Notes: a model not told the origin generated them from the sequence alone. DNA of 64,000 bases from Rhizobium mesosinicum (GCF_019511345.1 NZ_JAEUAK010000003.1:658086-722085); one strand, 5' to 3'; positions 21,810-31,748 are shown, counted from the stretch's first letter. Numbers and translations: made by a program.

Positions 21810-22756
21810 TCCGCTGCCTCCGACAAGCCGATGTCTTGACCGGGGCGAGGGAGGTAATAAGCGCTACGCAGCGCGTCGCGGGTCCGCCGCAGCAAGTTTG
21901 GTTCTCCGGCGAAAAGCAGCCCTTCGACCGCAAGCTTGAGCCGGGTGCGCGCATTGACGCCATCCAAGCCTGCCGCTGCCATCTGGTAGGGATAGTGATC
22001 CGCCAGACTGAGCCTTGCCGGTAAATCGTGGAATGAGAGAAACCGGTTCGTCGCTTCGACGCTACGCTGCCAATGCGCCATTCGCCTTTTCAGCATGGAG
22101 ACATCATCGATTGGCCGGTACCAGTTGTTGCTATGAATCCGATAGAATCCAAGTGAGTCCGGCAAGGCGGCAACGTCGCCCAGAAACGGATAGATGCCAG
22201 TGAGCCAAGCGTCCGCGGAGATGCGGAACTGTTCGGGAATCGGACCAGCAGCATCCCAAGCGCTGCGCCGTACGGAGATGGCCGACGTCATCGGGAAGGG
22301 CCACCAGCCTGCCGATTTCGTCAGCTGCGGCGACAGATCTCCCGAGCACAACGTCCGGGGAATCGGTTTGAGGGTCGGCGCGCCATCAATCGAAGTCGGC
22401 TGAAGTCGGTGGTAGACGAGCGAGGCCTCGGGGTGTGAGCGAAAAGTCGCCGCCGTCGCTGACAGCTTGCCGGGCGCCCACCAGTCGTCGGCGTCCAGAA
22501 AACAGAGGATGCCGCCGCTGCTGAACTTCACGGCCGTGTTGATCGCGGCCGCCTGTCCCGAGTTCTCCTGAACAATCACCCTGACGCGGCTGTCATAGGC
22601 TTCCAGAATGGAAAGCGACTCGTCGCTGGACCCGTCATCGACGACGATTATCTCGACGTCGGGAACCTCTTGGCCCAGGGCGCTGTCTATCGCACGTCCG
22701 ACGAAGCGGCCGTAATTGTAATTGTTGATAAGGACGCTGATGCCCGGCCGCTCCAT
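21806..22756 (-). CDS. Glycosyltransferase family 2 protein
   Basis: This 316-residue GT-A enzyme begins with VLINNYNYGRFVGRAIDSAL (residues 8-27), IIVVDDGSSD near 36-45, and the DADDWW metal-binding motif near residue 90. No transmembrane helices are evident. It is the first gene of a minus-strand operon GT2-GT4-GT4-wzc, all joined by ATGA-type overlaps. It probably transfers a sugar to the growing lipid-linked repeat unit. Confidence 0.88.
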   Translation of the reverse strand: MERPGISVLINNYNYGRFVGRAIDSALGQEVPDVEIIVVDDGSSDESLSILEAYDSRVRVIVQENSGQAAAINTAVKFSSGGILCFLDADDWWAPGKLSATAATFRSHPEASLVYHRLQPTSIDGAPTLKPIPRTLCSGDLSPQLTKSAGWWPFPMTSAISVRRSAWDAAGPIPEQFRISADAWLTGIYPFLGDVAALPDSLGFYRIHSNNWYRPIDDVSMLKRRMAHWQRSVEATNRFLSFHDLPARLSLADHYPYQMAAAGLDGVNARTRLKLAVEGLLFAGEPNLLRRTRDALRSAYYLPRPGQDIGLSEAAE

Positions 22757-23409
22757 GACACCCCCCTCTCAAGCGGCTTGTTGCATGGCACCGTGGTGCA
22801 GCAACGTGATCATGATCGCGTCCGTAGGGACCTCCATGATGGTGTCCCTTTGCTTGACGGGGGTCTCGCTTGTAACTGGAGAGGTCGCCGCCACTAATGC
22901 CGGCGCGAGGGATATCTCCATCATGTAATGTGCAGAACCAGGTCCAGAACGCGAAACCATAGGAATCCCAACCCTCCAAGCTTCAACTACGAACAATCAG
23001 CCTGCGCCGGAATCATCGCCTCACGTCATCAGAAACTACCGCCCGGCCATGTCCTTCGCACTTGCATTCTTTTCCAAGCTACCGGTGAATGGGCACAGGT
23101 AACATCTGCTCTTATTGGCAATCCCCTTGACCCTGGCCGCCACCCTTTGGGGGAGGGGTCGCCAAAAGCGTAAGTACGATGCACTCCTCGGATAACGGGT
23201 ACATGCCTTAGACGTAGATGCTGCCGGCCTATCTCGCCGGTGGTTGACGGAATCATGATCGCAAAAGACCAATAGAGAACGCCGGGCCGTTCGGCACCGC
23301 CGGCGGCTCAGCGCGCTGTCGGCATGACTGCGCGCCATTCTCGACGCTGCGCACTCGTGAAGTCGCAGGATTGTGGGCATTGAGATCAATCCCTGAAAGC
23401 CTCGCGAGG
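22757..23409. promoter_or_regulatory. Intergenic region upstream of the GT2-GT4-GT4-wzc operon
   Basis: About 650 bp lie between two minus-strand genes. The promoter of the glycosyltransferase/wzc operon should be here. A hairpin AGGGAC (22826-22831) / GTCCCT (22844-22849) is visible. A minus-strand frame of 75 codons (22769-22996) could encode a small protein, but it lacks a ribosome binding site at its ATGs and resembles no known family, so it is not called. Nothing else was recognised. Confidence 0.5.
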
Positions 23410-24315
23410 CTAGGCAGGCGCCCCGATGATCGGAGGAACGATGTTGTTGACGGCGAGTTGTGCCAGCACGTCGGCACTGAGCGTCCCTCGAACGCCGGGA
23501 TGGCGATGGCGACCCTCTTCGGCATAGGAGTAGGTCTCCGCATCCGACGGACCGAAAGTCATGAAAACCGCGACACGGTCGGGCGTTCTGCCGAGCCGTC
23601 GAATGATCGATCGCGTCACGGTGAATGTCTTCTGAACGTCCAGGCGAAGCAATGGACCGATCCGCTCGAAGAATTTGCGAAGGCCCCTGTCAAGCAGTGT
23701 CGGCATTTGCCCAGCATGTTCGATCCGCACGTCGAAGATGATCGCGTCCCCCGCCCGCACTCCAAGGCCCTTCGCCGGCAGGCTCTGGACCAAGCCCTTG
23801 AGGTGGGATCTGGGCCGCACCTTCAAGGTGGCGGTCGAGTTTTCGTCCTGGTCCTGCAGGTAGAATGCGATCTTGTAGACCTTGAAGTTCTCGTCCGAGA
23901 AAATGCTTCCATCAGCACAGCGAGGATGGTGAGGAATGTCATTGTGCCACGACGATGTCGTGTTGATCATGAGATCGCATTCGCCTGTGAGAACGACATC
24001 GAGCGGTCGAGTAATTTCCTTGAGGCGGTTGAGGATCGTATCGGAAGTCATAAACCTGGCGACTTCGTCTACAACATACATTGCGTGAAGCTGAAATTTG
24101 CCGCCGTACAAATACTTGCCACCTGACCTCAGGTACTCTTTGGAAACACTCCGTAATCTCTCCACCTGCTCGGGCGTCAGGACATCCCTGATGACGACGT
24201 AGCCATCGGAGATCAAATCGTTCTGCAGCCGATTGGTCGTGCCGGGCGTCCTTGAAGATTCTCTGACCGGCATCCGTATTTCATCCGTTGAATTCACCTC
24301 TGTTGAATTCGCCAT
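23410..24315 (-). CDS. Phytanoyl-CoA dioxygenase (PhyH) family protein
   Basis: This 301-residue Fe(II)/2-oxoglutarate oxygenase-like protein has a metal triad that can be read as His124-x-Asp126 in SSWHNDIPHHP and His200 in FDVRIEHAGQMP. A downstream Arg suits 2-oxoglutarate, and KVRPRSHLKG matches the family's P-x-S-H element. The ATG at 24315 has GGGAG 7 bases upstream; a longer frame to 24402 is not supported. Members hydroxylate varied small molecules and sometimes sugar or lipid moieties. Here it sits inside a polysaccharide locus, divergent from a GT26 gene, so modification of a glycan or carrier is plausible but unproven. Confidence 0.82.
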   Translation of the reverse strand: MANSTEVNSTDEIRMPVRESSRTPGTTNRLQNDLISDGYVVIRDVLTPEQVERLRSVSKEYLRSGGKYLYGGKFQLHAMYVVDEVARFMTSDTILNRLKEITRPLDVVLTGECDLMINTTSSWHNDIPHHPRCADGSIFSDENFKVYKIAFYLQDQDENSTATLKVRPRSHLKGLVQSLPAKGLGVRAGDAIIFDVRIEHAGQMPTLLDRGLRKFFERIGPLLRLDVQKTFTVTRSIIRRLGRTPDRVAVFMTFGPSDAETYSYAEEGRHRHPGVRGTLSADVLAQLAVNNIVPPIIGAPA

Positions 24316-24608
24316 TGTCTTTCTCCCGGCTTTGTCGCGCTCAAACCTCCCCAGCTTTGGTTGCGCTAAAGCGACTGTCTTCTGCGGCAACGCGAAGGTC
24401 AAACCGCTCTTTTCGGGGTAACGCTTATCAAAAAGAGCAATCGTGCATACCCGGAAGGTGCCGCCTTACTTCGAATATCGTAATTCGTTCTATGAGGCGC
24501 GCAGAAATGTGAAGTCTTTCTACGTCCAATAGCTGGAGTTGAAAGTATGGAGGCATCGGACTTGCCAGCATACTCTTGCTACAGGTTCAGTTGGCAAAAG
24601 CGTAGATC

Positions 24609-25466
24609 ATGAGAAATTCACCAGCAGACAGAAACCAAACCTCATCCCTTGATCCAAGGGACTCTCCGAAGTGGACGAATGTCCTTGGTGTTCGAGTTTC
24701 CGCGGTCAATCTCAAAAGCGCGACCGGACTTATCGAAAAGGCGATTGAAGAGGGCAGGAAAGAGTATGTCTGCGTTCGCGACGCGCACGGCGTCGTGCGG
24801 TGTCAAAAAGATTCCAAGCTTCGGTCCATCCATAACCTGGCGTTCCTCGTCACTCCTGACGGTATGCCGTTGGTATGGGCACTGAAACGCGCCGGTCATG
24901 CGGAAAGCGACAGGGTCTACGGACCGGATCTCATGTTAGCCGTTTTCGGCGCCGGCATCTCCAAAGGCTTGCGGCACTTCCTTTATGGAGCAACAGCCGA
25001 AACGCTCGAGCAGCTGCGGACGCGTCTTCTCGAAAAATTTCCGCAGGCACGGATCGTTGGGTCCTATGCACCGCCTTTCCGCCAACTATCGATGCAGGAG
25101 GAAGCGGATATTGCCGACCGCCTCAATCGGTCGGGTGCCGATATCGTCTGGGTGGGGCTGAGCAGCCCCAAGCAGGAACTCTGGATGGCGCGTATGCGCG
25201 ATTGTCTGGAGGCGCCAATGCTCATCGGTGTCGGCGCTGCTTTCGATTTTCACGCCGGCCTCAAGCGGCAGGCGCCGAGGGCCATTCAAAGAAGCGGCTT
25301 CGAATGGGCGTTTCGTCTTCTATGCGAGCCGCGACGGCTGTGGCGGCGCTATGCGCTCGTCGTGCCGACCTTCATCTCCCTGACTGCCTTCCAGAGACTG
25401 GGGCTTCGGAAGTTTCCGATCGAAGACGCCGTTTCTGGGTCGGGTGCGTCGGGACAAAGGCCGTAG
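24609..25466 (+). CDS. WecG/TagA/CpsF family glycosyltransferase (GT26)
   Basis: This 285-residue protein has the GT26 pattern: VTPDGMPLVWALKR around residues 81-94, FLYGATAETLEQL near 121, SYAPPFR near 154, and the diagnostic ADIVWVGLSSPKQELWMARM around 175-195, followed by VGAAFDFHAGLKRQAPRAIQ. These enzymes usually add the second sugar (for example a mannosaminyl or glucosyl residue) to an undecaprenyl-diphosphate-sugar. It lies 15 bp before the initiating sugar-phosphate transferase gene, which fits the first two steps of repeat-unit assembly. Confidence 0.9.
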   Translation: MRNSPADRNQTSSLDPRDSPKWTNVLGVRVSAVNLKSATGLIEKAIEEGRKEYVCVRDAHGVVRCQKDSKLRSIHNLAFLVTPDGMPLVWALKRAGHAESDRVYGPDLMLAVFGAGISKGLRHFLYGATAETLEQLRTRLLEKFPQARIVGSYAPPFRQLSMQEEADIADRLNRSGADIVWVGLSSPKQELWMARMRDCLEAPMLIGVGAAFDFHAGLKRQAPRAIQRSGFEWAFRLLCEPRRLWRRYALVVPTFISLTAFQRLGLRKFPIEDAVSGSGASGQRP

Positions 25467-25481
25467 AGGAGTAAAAGCATC

Positions 25482-26975
25482 ATGTCCTCATTTGCGCCGT
25501 CAGCAATGACAGCAGCCCCGTCGAAAGCATCCACCACAAATGACATTGCGTCGCGAGCAATTTCGGCAGGTTCCGTTCCGCCCATAGCAGCTAAGACTGC
25601 CGGTCCGTTAGGGCAGTCAGGGCTGATTATGCCGGCTTCGTTACGACGCCGGCTTCCTCGGCTTGCAACCTCGTCATTGATGATTGCCGGGGATATCGGA
25701 AGCTATCTGATTACCTATTTTGCTCTCCTGACTTTTCTTCCCAGTGGCCCGGAGGGCGCGGTAGTAGAGCGCGCTTTCATCCTCGCAGCAGTGGCTGCGA
25801 TCGTTCTTTATGCATCGGCCGGCCTCTATCCCGGGTATCGGCTGCACGACCACGAACATCTGCGGCGGCGCACCATAGCCGCCGTCAAAGTGGCTGCCCT
25901 AACGGCATTCGGAGCAGTCATCTTACCGGAAGGGGAACGACTGCTGCTTGCCATCATTGGCTTCCTCGGCCTTGGGCTGATTGTTCAGCCGGTCATGCAT
26001 TGGCTCGCAAGAGGCCTGTGCAGGAGACTCGGAATCTGGGGGGAGCGCGCAGTCATCATAGGGGGACGGAATCTCATTCCCGGGCTCATGGCGCATTTTA
26101 GGGACCACTGGCAGTATGGCATCAGGCCGGAGCCCTTTTCCCAGGACATGTTTGAAGCATCGTCTGAGGGGGGGGCATCCATTGCCCTGATTGCGGGGGA
26201 CATCGGCTCGCTTATCCCCGATCTGGCGGCGATGCGCCGGAAATTCGCCGAAGTCGTTCTTCTGTCCGATACGCCGAGCCTCAAGGTTACCGGATTGCGG
26301 CCAGCGGATGTCGGCGGAGAGATCGGTATTCGCATCACCACCGGTGGCAGTTCGGTCAACACGGATCTGGTTCGCCGGGGCCTCGATCTCGCAATCGCCA
26401 TTCCCGCAACGATCGTGGTTGCGCCCTTCATCGCGATTGCAGCAGCCGCAATCTATGCCATCGATCCAGGCCCCGTCTTCTTCCGGCATACTCGGGAAGG
26501 ACTGTCCGGCAAGCCGGTGCACGTCCTGAAATTGAGGACGATGTACCAAGATGCAGAACAGCGCCTCGAAGCGTTGTTCGCAGAAAACCCTGCCATGCGA
26601 GCCGAATGGTTGAGCCACTTCAAGCTCAAGGACGATCCGCGCGTCCTGCCGGTTATCGGACAGCTCCTGCGCTCTTCGAGCTTCGACGAGCTCCCGCAGC
26701 TGGCGAACATTATTGCAGGCGAGATGGCGATCGTCGGCCCGCGTCCGTTTCCGGAATACCACCTGCTCGCGATGGACGGTGAATTTCGAGACAAGCGTCG
26801 TTCCGTAACGCCGGGGCTCACGGGCCTTTGGCAGATATCGGAACGAAGCAACGCGGATATCGAACTGCAGCAGCAACTCGACGAGTTCTACATAGACAAT
26901 CGGTCCTTGTGGTTCGACTGCCAGATTCTTCTCAGCACGATCCCTGCAGTCTTCAAACGCAGGGGAGCCTACTGA
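25482..26975 (+). CDS. Polyprenyl-phosphate sugar-1-phosphate transferase (WbaP/ExoY type)
   Basis: This 497-residue polyprenol-phosphate hexose-1-phosphate transferase primes the repeat unit on undecaprenyl phosphate. The N-terminal half has four to five hydrophobic helices and a CoA-binding-like domain. The catalytic bacterial-sugar-transferase domain spans about 300-497: a membrane re-entrant helix near [15 protein letters not shown], then [47 protein letters not shown] and [18 protein letters not shown]. The first 60 residues are Ser/Ala/Pro-rich, so an internal start is possible. The gene is in a plus-strand run with GT26, UDP-xylose synthase, GT8 and GT2 genes. Confidence 0.93.
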   Translation: MSSFAPSAMTAAPSKASTTNDIASRAISAGSVPPIAAKTAGPLGQSGLIMPASLRRRLPRLATSSLMIAGDIGSYLITYFALLTFLPSGPEGAVVERAFILAAVAAIVLYASAGLYPGYRLHDHEHLRRRTIAAVKVAALTAFGAVILPEGERLLLAIIGFLGLGLIVQPVMHWLARGLCRRLGIWGERAVIIGGRNLIPGLMAHFRDHWQYGIRPEPFSQDMFEASSEGGASIALIAGDIGSLIPDLAAMRRKFAEVVLLSDTPSLKVTGLRPADVGGEIGIRITTGGSSVNTDLVRRGLDLAIAIPATIVVAPFIAIAAAAIYAIDPGPVFFRHTREGLSGKPVHVLKLRTMYQDAEQRLEALFAENPAMRAEWLSHFKLKDDPRVLPVIGQLLRSSSFDELPQLANIIAGEMAIVGPRPFPEYHLLAMDGEFRDKRRSVTPGLTGLWQISERSNADIELQQQLDEFYIDNRSLWFDCQILLSTIPAVFKRRGAY

Positions 26976-27019
26976 CCATCCTCTTTTCACGAGGCAATCA
27001 TCAACAACGGAGCACACCA

Positions 27020-28072
27020 ATGCACGGACAAAAGCGAATTATGGTAACAGGCGGCACCGGGTTTCTCGGATCCTTCCTGTGCGAAAGACTCTTGCGAGAA
27101 GGCAATGACGTTCTCGCCGTGGACAATTATTACACCGGCTCTCGCGACAACGTGCTGCATCTTCTCGACGACCCACGCTTCGAAATCCTTCGCCACGACA
27201 TTACCTTTCCGCTTTATGTGGAGGTCGACGAGATCTACAACCTCGCTTGTCCGGCATCTCCGGTCCACTATCAGATCGATCCCGTTCAGACGGTCAAAAC
27301 CAACGTGCACGGGGCCATCAATATGCTTGGTCTCGCCAAACGAACAAAGGCGAAGATCTTCCAGGCATCCACCAGCGAAGTCTACGGCGATCCGGTGGTT
27401 CATCCGCAGCCCGAGGAATATCGGGGCAGCGTTAATCCCATCGGCCCGCGGGCATGCTATGACGAAGGCAAGCGCTGCGCCGAAACATTGTTCTTCGACT
27501 ACCATCGTCAATATGGCGTGGAAATCCGCGTGGCGCGGATCTTCAATACCTACGGGCCGCGCATGCAGACCAATGACGGCCGGGTCGTCTCCAACTTCAT
27601 CGTTCAGGCGCTTCGAAACGAGCCGATCACCATCTTTGGAAATGGCACGCAAACGCGTTCGTTCTGCTATGTGGACGATCTGATCGAGGGTTTCATCCGC
27701 CTGATGGCTGCGCCGGCCGGCGTGACGGGTCCGATCAATCTCGGCAATCCAGGAGAATTCCAGGTCCGGGAACTGGCCGAGATGGTCATCGAAATGACGG
27801 GGTCGAAATCAAGCATCGTTTACAAGCCCCTGCCCATCGACGACCCGACGCAGCGTAAGCCGGACATCAGCCGTGCAAAGCAAGATCTGGGCTGGCAACC
27901 GACAGTGAATCTGCGTGAAGGGCTCGATAAGACGATCGCCTATTTCGAGTGGAAGCTGTCTGGCAGAGCCAGGAGCGTATCTGGCGTCCGGTCTCCGGAA
28001 ACGGCCTACACCCCTCAGCCTGCTCCGGCCGTCGGCCTTCCTGTTCAGCAAGCCGTATCGATCGGGCCGTGA
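27020..28072 (+). CDS. UDP-glucuronate decarboxylase (UDP-xylose synthase)
   Basis: This 350-residue extended SDR converts UDP-glucuronate to UDP-xylose. GGTGFLG lies at residues 11-17, followed by the UXS-typical [12 protein letters not shown] (74-85), STSEVYGDP (117-125) with Ser119 and Glu120, Tyr147 and Lys151 in CYDEGK, and [21 protein letters not shown]. The ATG at 27020 has GGAG 7 bases upstream; the frame is open further upstream into the transferase gene but that is not coding. A C-terminal Pro/Ala-rich tail of about 35 residues is extra. Xylose is therefore a likely component of the polysaccharide. Confidence 0.93.
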   Translation: MHGQKRIMVTGGTGFLGSFLCERLLREGNDVLAVDNYYTGSRDNVLHLLDDPRFEILRHDITFPLYVEVDEIYNLACPASPVHYQIDPVQTVKTNVHGAINMLGLAKRTKAKIFQASTSEVYGDPVVHPQPEEYRGSVNPIGPRACYDEGKRCAETLFFDYHRQYGVEIRVARIFNTYGPRMQTNDGRVVSNFIVQALRNEPITIFGNGTQTRSFCYVDDLIEGFIRLMAAPAGVTGPINLGNPGEFQVRELAEMVIEMTGSKSSIVYKPLPIDDPTQRKPDISRAKQDLGWQPTVNLREGLDKTIAYFEWKLSGRARSVSGVRSPETAYTPQPAPAVGLPVQQAVSIGP

Positions 28073-28129
28073 ATAGCACCGTCGATCATTACAGGGCGAA
28101 GCTCGGTTTCGAGGGATGGTGCCGGAAAC

Positions 28130-29095
28130 ATGAATGTGCATAGCATACCAACAGGAACCGCCCCCGTGGGGCCAAAACAGCAGCTGGGGCCGATCGTCTT
28201 TGCGGTCGATGCGGCCTACGCTGTTCCCCTGGCGACTGCTCTCAGATCGGCCGCCGAGAACAACAGAGACGCATGGCCCTTGGATATCCATGTTATTCAT
28301 GAAGGAATCGGCGAGGAAACGAAGCGACGGATCTTTGATTCTCTGCCCGCAAACTCTGCGGTCATCCAGTGGCACCCGATAGGCACCCTGTCCTTCGCGA
28401 GCGGATTTTCCACACGCCCTGGCGTCTCGAAAATGACCTTCGCAAGAATTCTCCTGCCGCAGTTCCTGCCGGAGACCTGCAACCGAGCTTTATATCTGGA
28501 CGGCGACATCCTCGTGCTCGGTGCGCTTGAACGCTTGTGGAACATCGATCTGGGCGAGGCAGTAATCGGCGCTGTTTCGGATTACTGGTTGGACAATGTG
28601 GTGAGCAACGGACCGAGGGCAGGCGGCCTTCGGGTCGAACGCTATTTCAACGCCGGCGTTCTCCTTATCGACCTGGCAAAATGGCGAGCCGAGAAAATAT
28701 CGGAACGATCTCTGGAGTATCTCGATCGCTTTCCGACCACGGAATATTCAGATCAGGATGCACTCAACGTCGCCTGTGACGGAAAGTGGAAAATCCTCGA
28801 CCGTGCCTGGAATTTTCAGTTCGAGCCGACGCAGGTCATCGCCCGTCTCGCGCTGGAGCAGAAGCTCGCGATCGCTCATTTCGTGACCAACGTGAAGCCC
28901 TGGAAATCAGGTAGCTTGAGCCCGAACGCCGCATTCTACGATACGTTTCGATGCCGGACCCGTTTTGCGCTCACGCCGCGGCAGCGCGTTCAAAGTGGCT
29001 TGAAGCGGGCAGGCTCCCGGCTGCTTGCCCGATCCGCCTTGTTGAGAGCTGTATGGTCCTGCACCAAAACGGCCATGCGAGCGCCCACGGCTTAA
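28130..29095 (+). CDS. Glycosyltransferase family 8 protein
   Basis: This 321-residue retaining GT-A enzyme has IVFAVDAAYAVPLATALRS (22-40), KMTFARILLPQFLP (101-114), the metal-binding DGD in YLDGDILVLG (Asp124, Asp126), FNAGVLLIDLAKWR, YSDQDALNVAC and the IAHFVTNVKPWK C-terminal motif, in GT8 order. Family members transfer galactose, glucose or galacturonic acid from UDP sugars. It lies in the plus-strand glycosyltransferase operon. Confidence 0.9.
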   Translation: MNVHSIPTGTAPVGPKQQLGPIVFAVDAAYAVPLATALRSAAENNRDAWPLDIHVIHEGIGEETKRRIFDSLPANSAVIQWHPIGTLSFASGFSTRPGVSKMTFARILLPQFLPETCNRALYLDGDILVLGALERLWNIDLGEAVIGAVSDYWLDNVVSNGPRAGGLRVERYFNAGVLLIDLAKWRAEKISERSLEYLDRFPTTEYSDQDALNVACDGKWKILDRAWNFQFEPTQVIARLALEQKLAIAHFVTNVKPWKSGSLSPNAAFYDTFRCRTRFALTPRQRVQSGLKRAGSRLLARSALLRAVWSCTKTAMRAPTA

Positions 29096-29143
29096 CGTCT
29101 GCGCGAGTGAAGCGGAAAGCGAGGAACCTATAAGAGCAGAACG

Positions 29144-30196
29144 ATGCCGAGTTCGGGTTTCTTGAAATTCCCTGAAGGAACGATTGCCTGCGGAGGAACG
29201 AGTTTGCAACGTGTTGATGTCGTAATTCCCTGCTACAACTACGCTCATTTCCTGCAGGAATGTGTTGAAAGCGTTCTTTCGCAAGCCGGCGTCGATGTGC
29301 GCGTGCTCATTCTGGATGACTGTTCGCCGGATAATACGCCGGAAGTCGGATCAGCTTTGGCATCCCGGGACGAACGGGTCACCTATCGCCGGCATACCGC
29401 AAACAAGGGTCACATCGCCACCTACAATGAGGGCATCGAGTGGGCGGGCGGCGACCTGTTCCTGCTTCTCTCAGCGGATGATTATCTCTTGCCGGGTGCG
29501 CTGGGCCGCTCGGCAGAGCTGATGCGCAATAACCCGGATGTGGGGTTCACGTTCGGGAACGCGCTCATAGCCGAGCCACACGGCATCATAACCAAGCGCG
29601 TCGACCCTCTTGGCAATAAGAGTGTGCCCCCCAAGCAGGTCCTGACTGGACCGCAATTCATGCGGTTGAGCGGAGCAAACAACCTGGTTCCGACACCGAC
29701 GGCTGTCGTGAGGACGGCGCTGCAAAAACAGGTCGGCGGCTATCATAAGGAACTCCCGCATACCGGTGATATGGAGATGTGGCTGCGCCTCGCATCACAT
29801 GCCGGAGTGGGCTATATCAACGAGGATCAAGCAGTATATCGGCGGCATTCCTCGAATATGTCTCTTCAATACTATGGGAAAAGTATTCTTCCTGACCTCC
29901 GGCAAAGAAAACAAGCTTTCGATATCCTGTTTCGCCAGGGTGCAGCCAACCTCAGGAAAGATGAGAAACTAAGACGCTTTCTTGCCAGAGATCTCGGGAA
30001 GGAGGCGCTTCGAATGGCCGGCATGGCGTTCAATAACTTCGACGTCGCTACCGCCGCGGCCATTCAGCGCTTTGCCTTGGAGGTTTCTCCCGAGGTGCGG
30101 AATTCGTTGCCCTGGATCAAGCTCGTCTGCAAGCAAACCATCGGGCCGAAATACTGGTATGCCTTGAATTCTATAGGGCGACGAGTTGCAGGATGA
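29144..30196 (+). CDS. Glycosyltransferase family 2 protein
   Basis: A GT-A glycosyltransferase of about 350 residues with VVIPCYNYAHFLQECVESVL, LILDDCSPDNT, and an SADDYLLPG motif in place of the usual DxD. The later HTGDMEMWLRLA segment fits the base-loop region. The first ATG (29144) has a weak ribosome site. An in-frame TTG at 29204 has GGAGG 7 bases upstream and would give a protein starting LQRVDVVIPCYNY, the usual family start, so translation may begin there. It ends the plus-strand operon before a hairpin. Confidence 0.85.
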   Translation: MPSSGFLKFPEGTIACGGTSLQRVDVVIPCYNYAHFLQECVESVLSQAGVDVRVLILDDCSPDNTPEVGSALASRDERVTYRRHTANKGHIATYNEGIEWAGGDLFLLLSADDYLLPGALGRSAELMRNNPDVGFTFGNALIAEPHGIITKRVDPLGNKSVPPKQVLTGPQFMRLSGANNLVPTPTAVVRTALQKQVGGYHKELPHTGDMEMWLRLASHAGVGYINEDQAVYRRHSSNMSLQYYGKSILPDLRQRKQAFDILFRQGAANLRKDEKLRRFLARDLGKEALRMAGMAFNNFDVATAAAIQRFALEVSPEVRNSLPWIKLVCKQTIGPKYWYALNSIGRRVAG

Positions 30197-30331
30197 ACGG
30201 ACAGGGTCGGGTCGCTCATCCATCGAAGATCGGTCGGAATGCGATCGTCTCGCCGTCAAGGCGCTAAGACGTGCTGCCAATTTTCGAGTGAGCGACAAAG
30301 AGGGTCCAAAGTGCAGCGCTTTCAAATAACG

Positions 30332-30355
30332 CCGGGAGCGCATTTGCGCTCCCGG
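30332..30355. terminator. Hairpin between convergent genes
   Basis: CCGGGAGCGC (30332-30341) pairs perfectly with GCGCTCCCGG (30346-30355) over a 4-base loop. It lies between the GT2 gene (+) and the LuxR-type gene (-). No T-run follows on the + strand; on the minus strand a GTTATTT tail follows. It can end either transcript. Confidence 0.7.
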
Positions 30356-30404
30356 GGTGACTTGGGCAAGAACGGACAAGAAGGGATCTGCCCCAACAAC
30401 GGCC

Positions 30405-31193
30405 TCAGCACGGCGTCCTATTCGCGCTCGCGCCTGAAATACCACTCTGGAACAGGTCGTTGAGCTTGAATACAACTTCCGTCCTATTCGTTGCTTTGAC
30501 CTTCTTCATAATGTTGCGAACATGGACCTTTACCGTGCTTTCTCGCAGATTGAGCTCGTAGGCAATGATCTTGTTTGCCTTTCCGCGTCGAAGTGCTTCT
30601 ACGACCTCGGCTTGACGATCCGTAAAGATGCCGGCCAACGGACGAGCGGTGGTGTTGCTGGATTCCAGAAGGTGACGCATGGCAAACAGCGTGCTTGCGG
30701 GCACAAAAACCCCACCCGCCACTGACAATGCGATCAGTTCCATGCAAACGCTGATACTGACCGAAGCAGGTATGTAGCCCTTGGCCCCGTATTCGATTGC
30801 CCTGACGATTTGGCTGAAATCATCGCTGTCAGCCAATATGATGACTGGTATCGCTCCGAATTCCGAAGCAAGACTCCTGATCTGCCCCGCAACGGCGGGT
30901 TCATCGATCTTCTTGCCGCCGATGTTCAAGAGGATTGCCGAAAGCGGCGGATATTCGTCGCATCTCCGCTTCCATTCCTCAACACTTTCGAATGCCAGTA
31001 TAAGTAAATCCGTCTTGTAGGCGGCCATGCACTGCGCAAGGCATTGCCTGTCGAGTTCACGGTTGTCGAGGATCACCAAAGAGTGGCTTGGCCTCGACTG
31101 TAAGCTCAATCCGGTAGAGTTATTCTCTACCTTGAGTGGAAGAGCTGTTTTCTCCTGCCTGAAGTCTAAATTTGGTACAAGCGCTGAATTCAC
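30405..31193 (-). CDS. LuxR-type regulator with degenerate receiver domain
   Basis: This 262-residue protein has a receiver-like domain at about 37-160 and a C-terminal LuxR/NarL helix-turn-helix at about 190-250 (TDRQAEVVEALRRGKANKIIAYEL, then STVKVHVRNIMKKV). The position of the phosphorylated Asp reads LLNIG, with Asn90 instead of Asp, so normal phosphorylation looks impossible; the GAKGYIPAS switch region is kept. It faces the glycosyltransferase operon and is divergent from the amino-sugar operon across 555 bp, so it probably regulates this polysaccharide locus. Target sites were not identified. Confidence 0.85.
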   Translation of the reverse strand: MNSALVPNLDFRQEKTALPLKVENNSTGLSLQSRPSHSLVILDNRELDRQCLAQCMAAYKTDLLILAFESVEEWKRRCDEYPPLSAILLNIGGKKIDEPAVAGQIRSLASEFGAIPVIILADSDDFSQIVRAIEYGAKGYIPASVSISVCMELIALSVAGGVFVPASTLFAMRHLLESSNTTARPLAGIFTDRQAEVVEALRRGKANKIIAYELNLRESTVKVHVRNIMKKVKATNRTEVVFKLNDLFQSGISGASANRTPC

Positions 31194-31748
31194 TGCGTCA
31201 TCCTCCCCAGCCGAGTTTCCCTACGCCATAACAACAACCGAACACTCAAGCCCTTCAGATATGAGGGTTTGGCAGCACTAAAGTAGGAATTGAATACCAC
31301 AGTTCCTGTTATCTTAAACTAGCTAATATAGGCTAAAGGAGCAGATTAGTTCCATCGTAAGGTGTAAATAGGACGTAATTCTTGGTATAACTTATGCGAT
31401 ACTACGTCATCCGCGCAGTGGTTGATTGCGTTGTTCTTCGGTTACGGACGCGATTGCTAAATGCATGAAAATAATGCGCACCCTCGACGCACGATCGGGG
31501 CAGCCCCGAGCCTATTCCCCCACCAATGTTGATTGTTAGCTATGAACATCGGCGTACATCGTCATGGGTAGATACGTCTTTAGGCGGAGGCGGTTAGACG
31601 TTTTGTTTCTTTACTCCAATCACGAAAACAATTCTCTTTGACCGGAAAGAAATATTTGTTTTTCGAGATGAAATATTGGGCGCAATCATCTGATTGGCTG
31701 TTTCATCTAGGAATCAGGGTGTGTTGAGAGCGTAAGGGGTGCAGGCGT
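31194..31748. promoter_or_regulatory. AT-rich divergent regulatory region
   Basis: About 555 bp, clearly AT-richer than its surroundings, lie between the LuxR-type gene (-) and the amino-sugar operon (+). An inverted repeat AATATTT (31651-31657) / AAATATT (31671-31677) sits about 80 bp before the first gene and is a candidate operator. A TTGACC hexamer at about 31639 could be a -35 box. The length and base composition suggest regulated expression. No gene was found here. Confidence 0.55.

Noticed and set aside
22769..22996. Possible 75-codon gene upstream of the glycosyltransferase operon
   Set aside because: No ribosome site precedes any of its ATGs, and no family resemblance was seen; it lies in what should be the promoter region.
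26828..27019. Upstream extension of the UDP-xylose synthase gene
   Set aside because: The extra 64 codons lie inside the sugar-phosphate transferase gene in another frame, while the ATG at 27020 has a good ribosome site and gives the usual family N-terminus.
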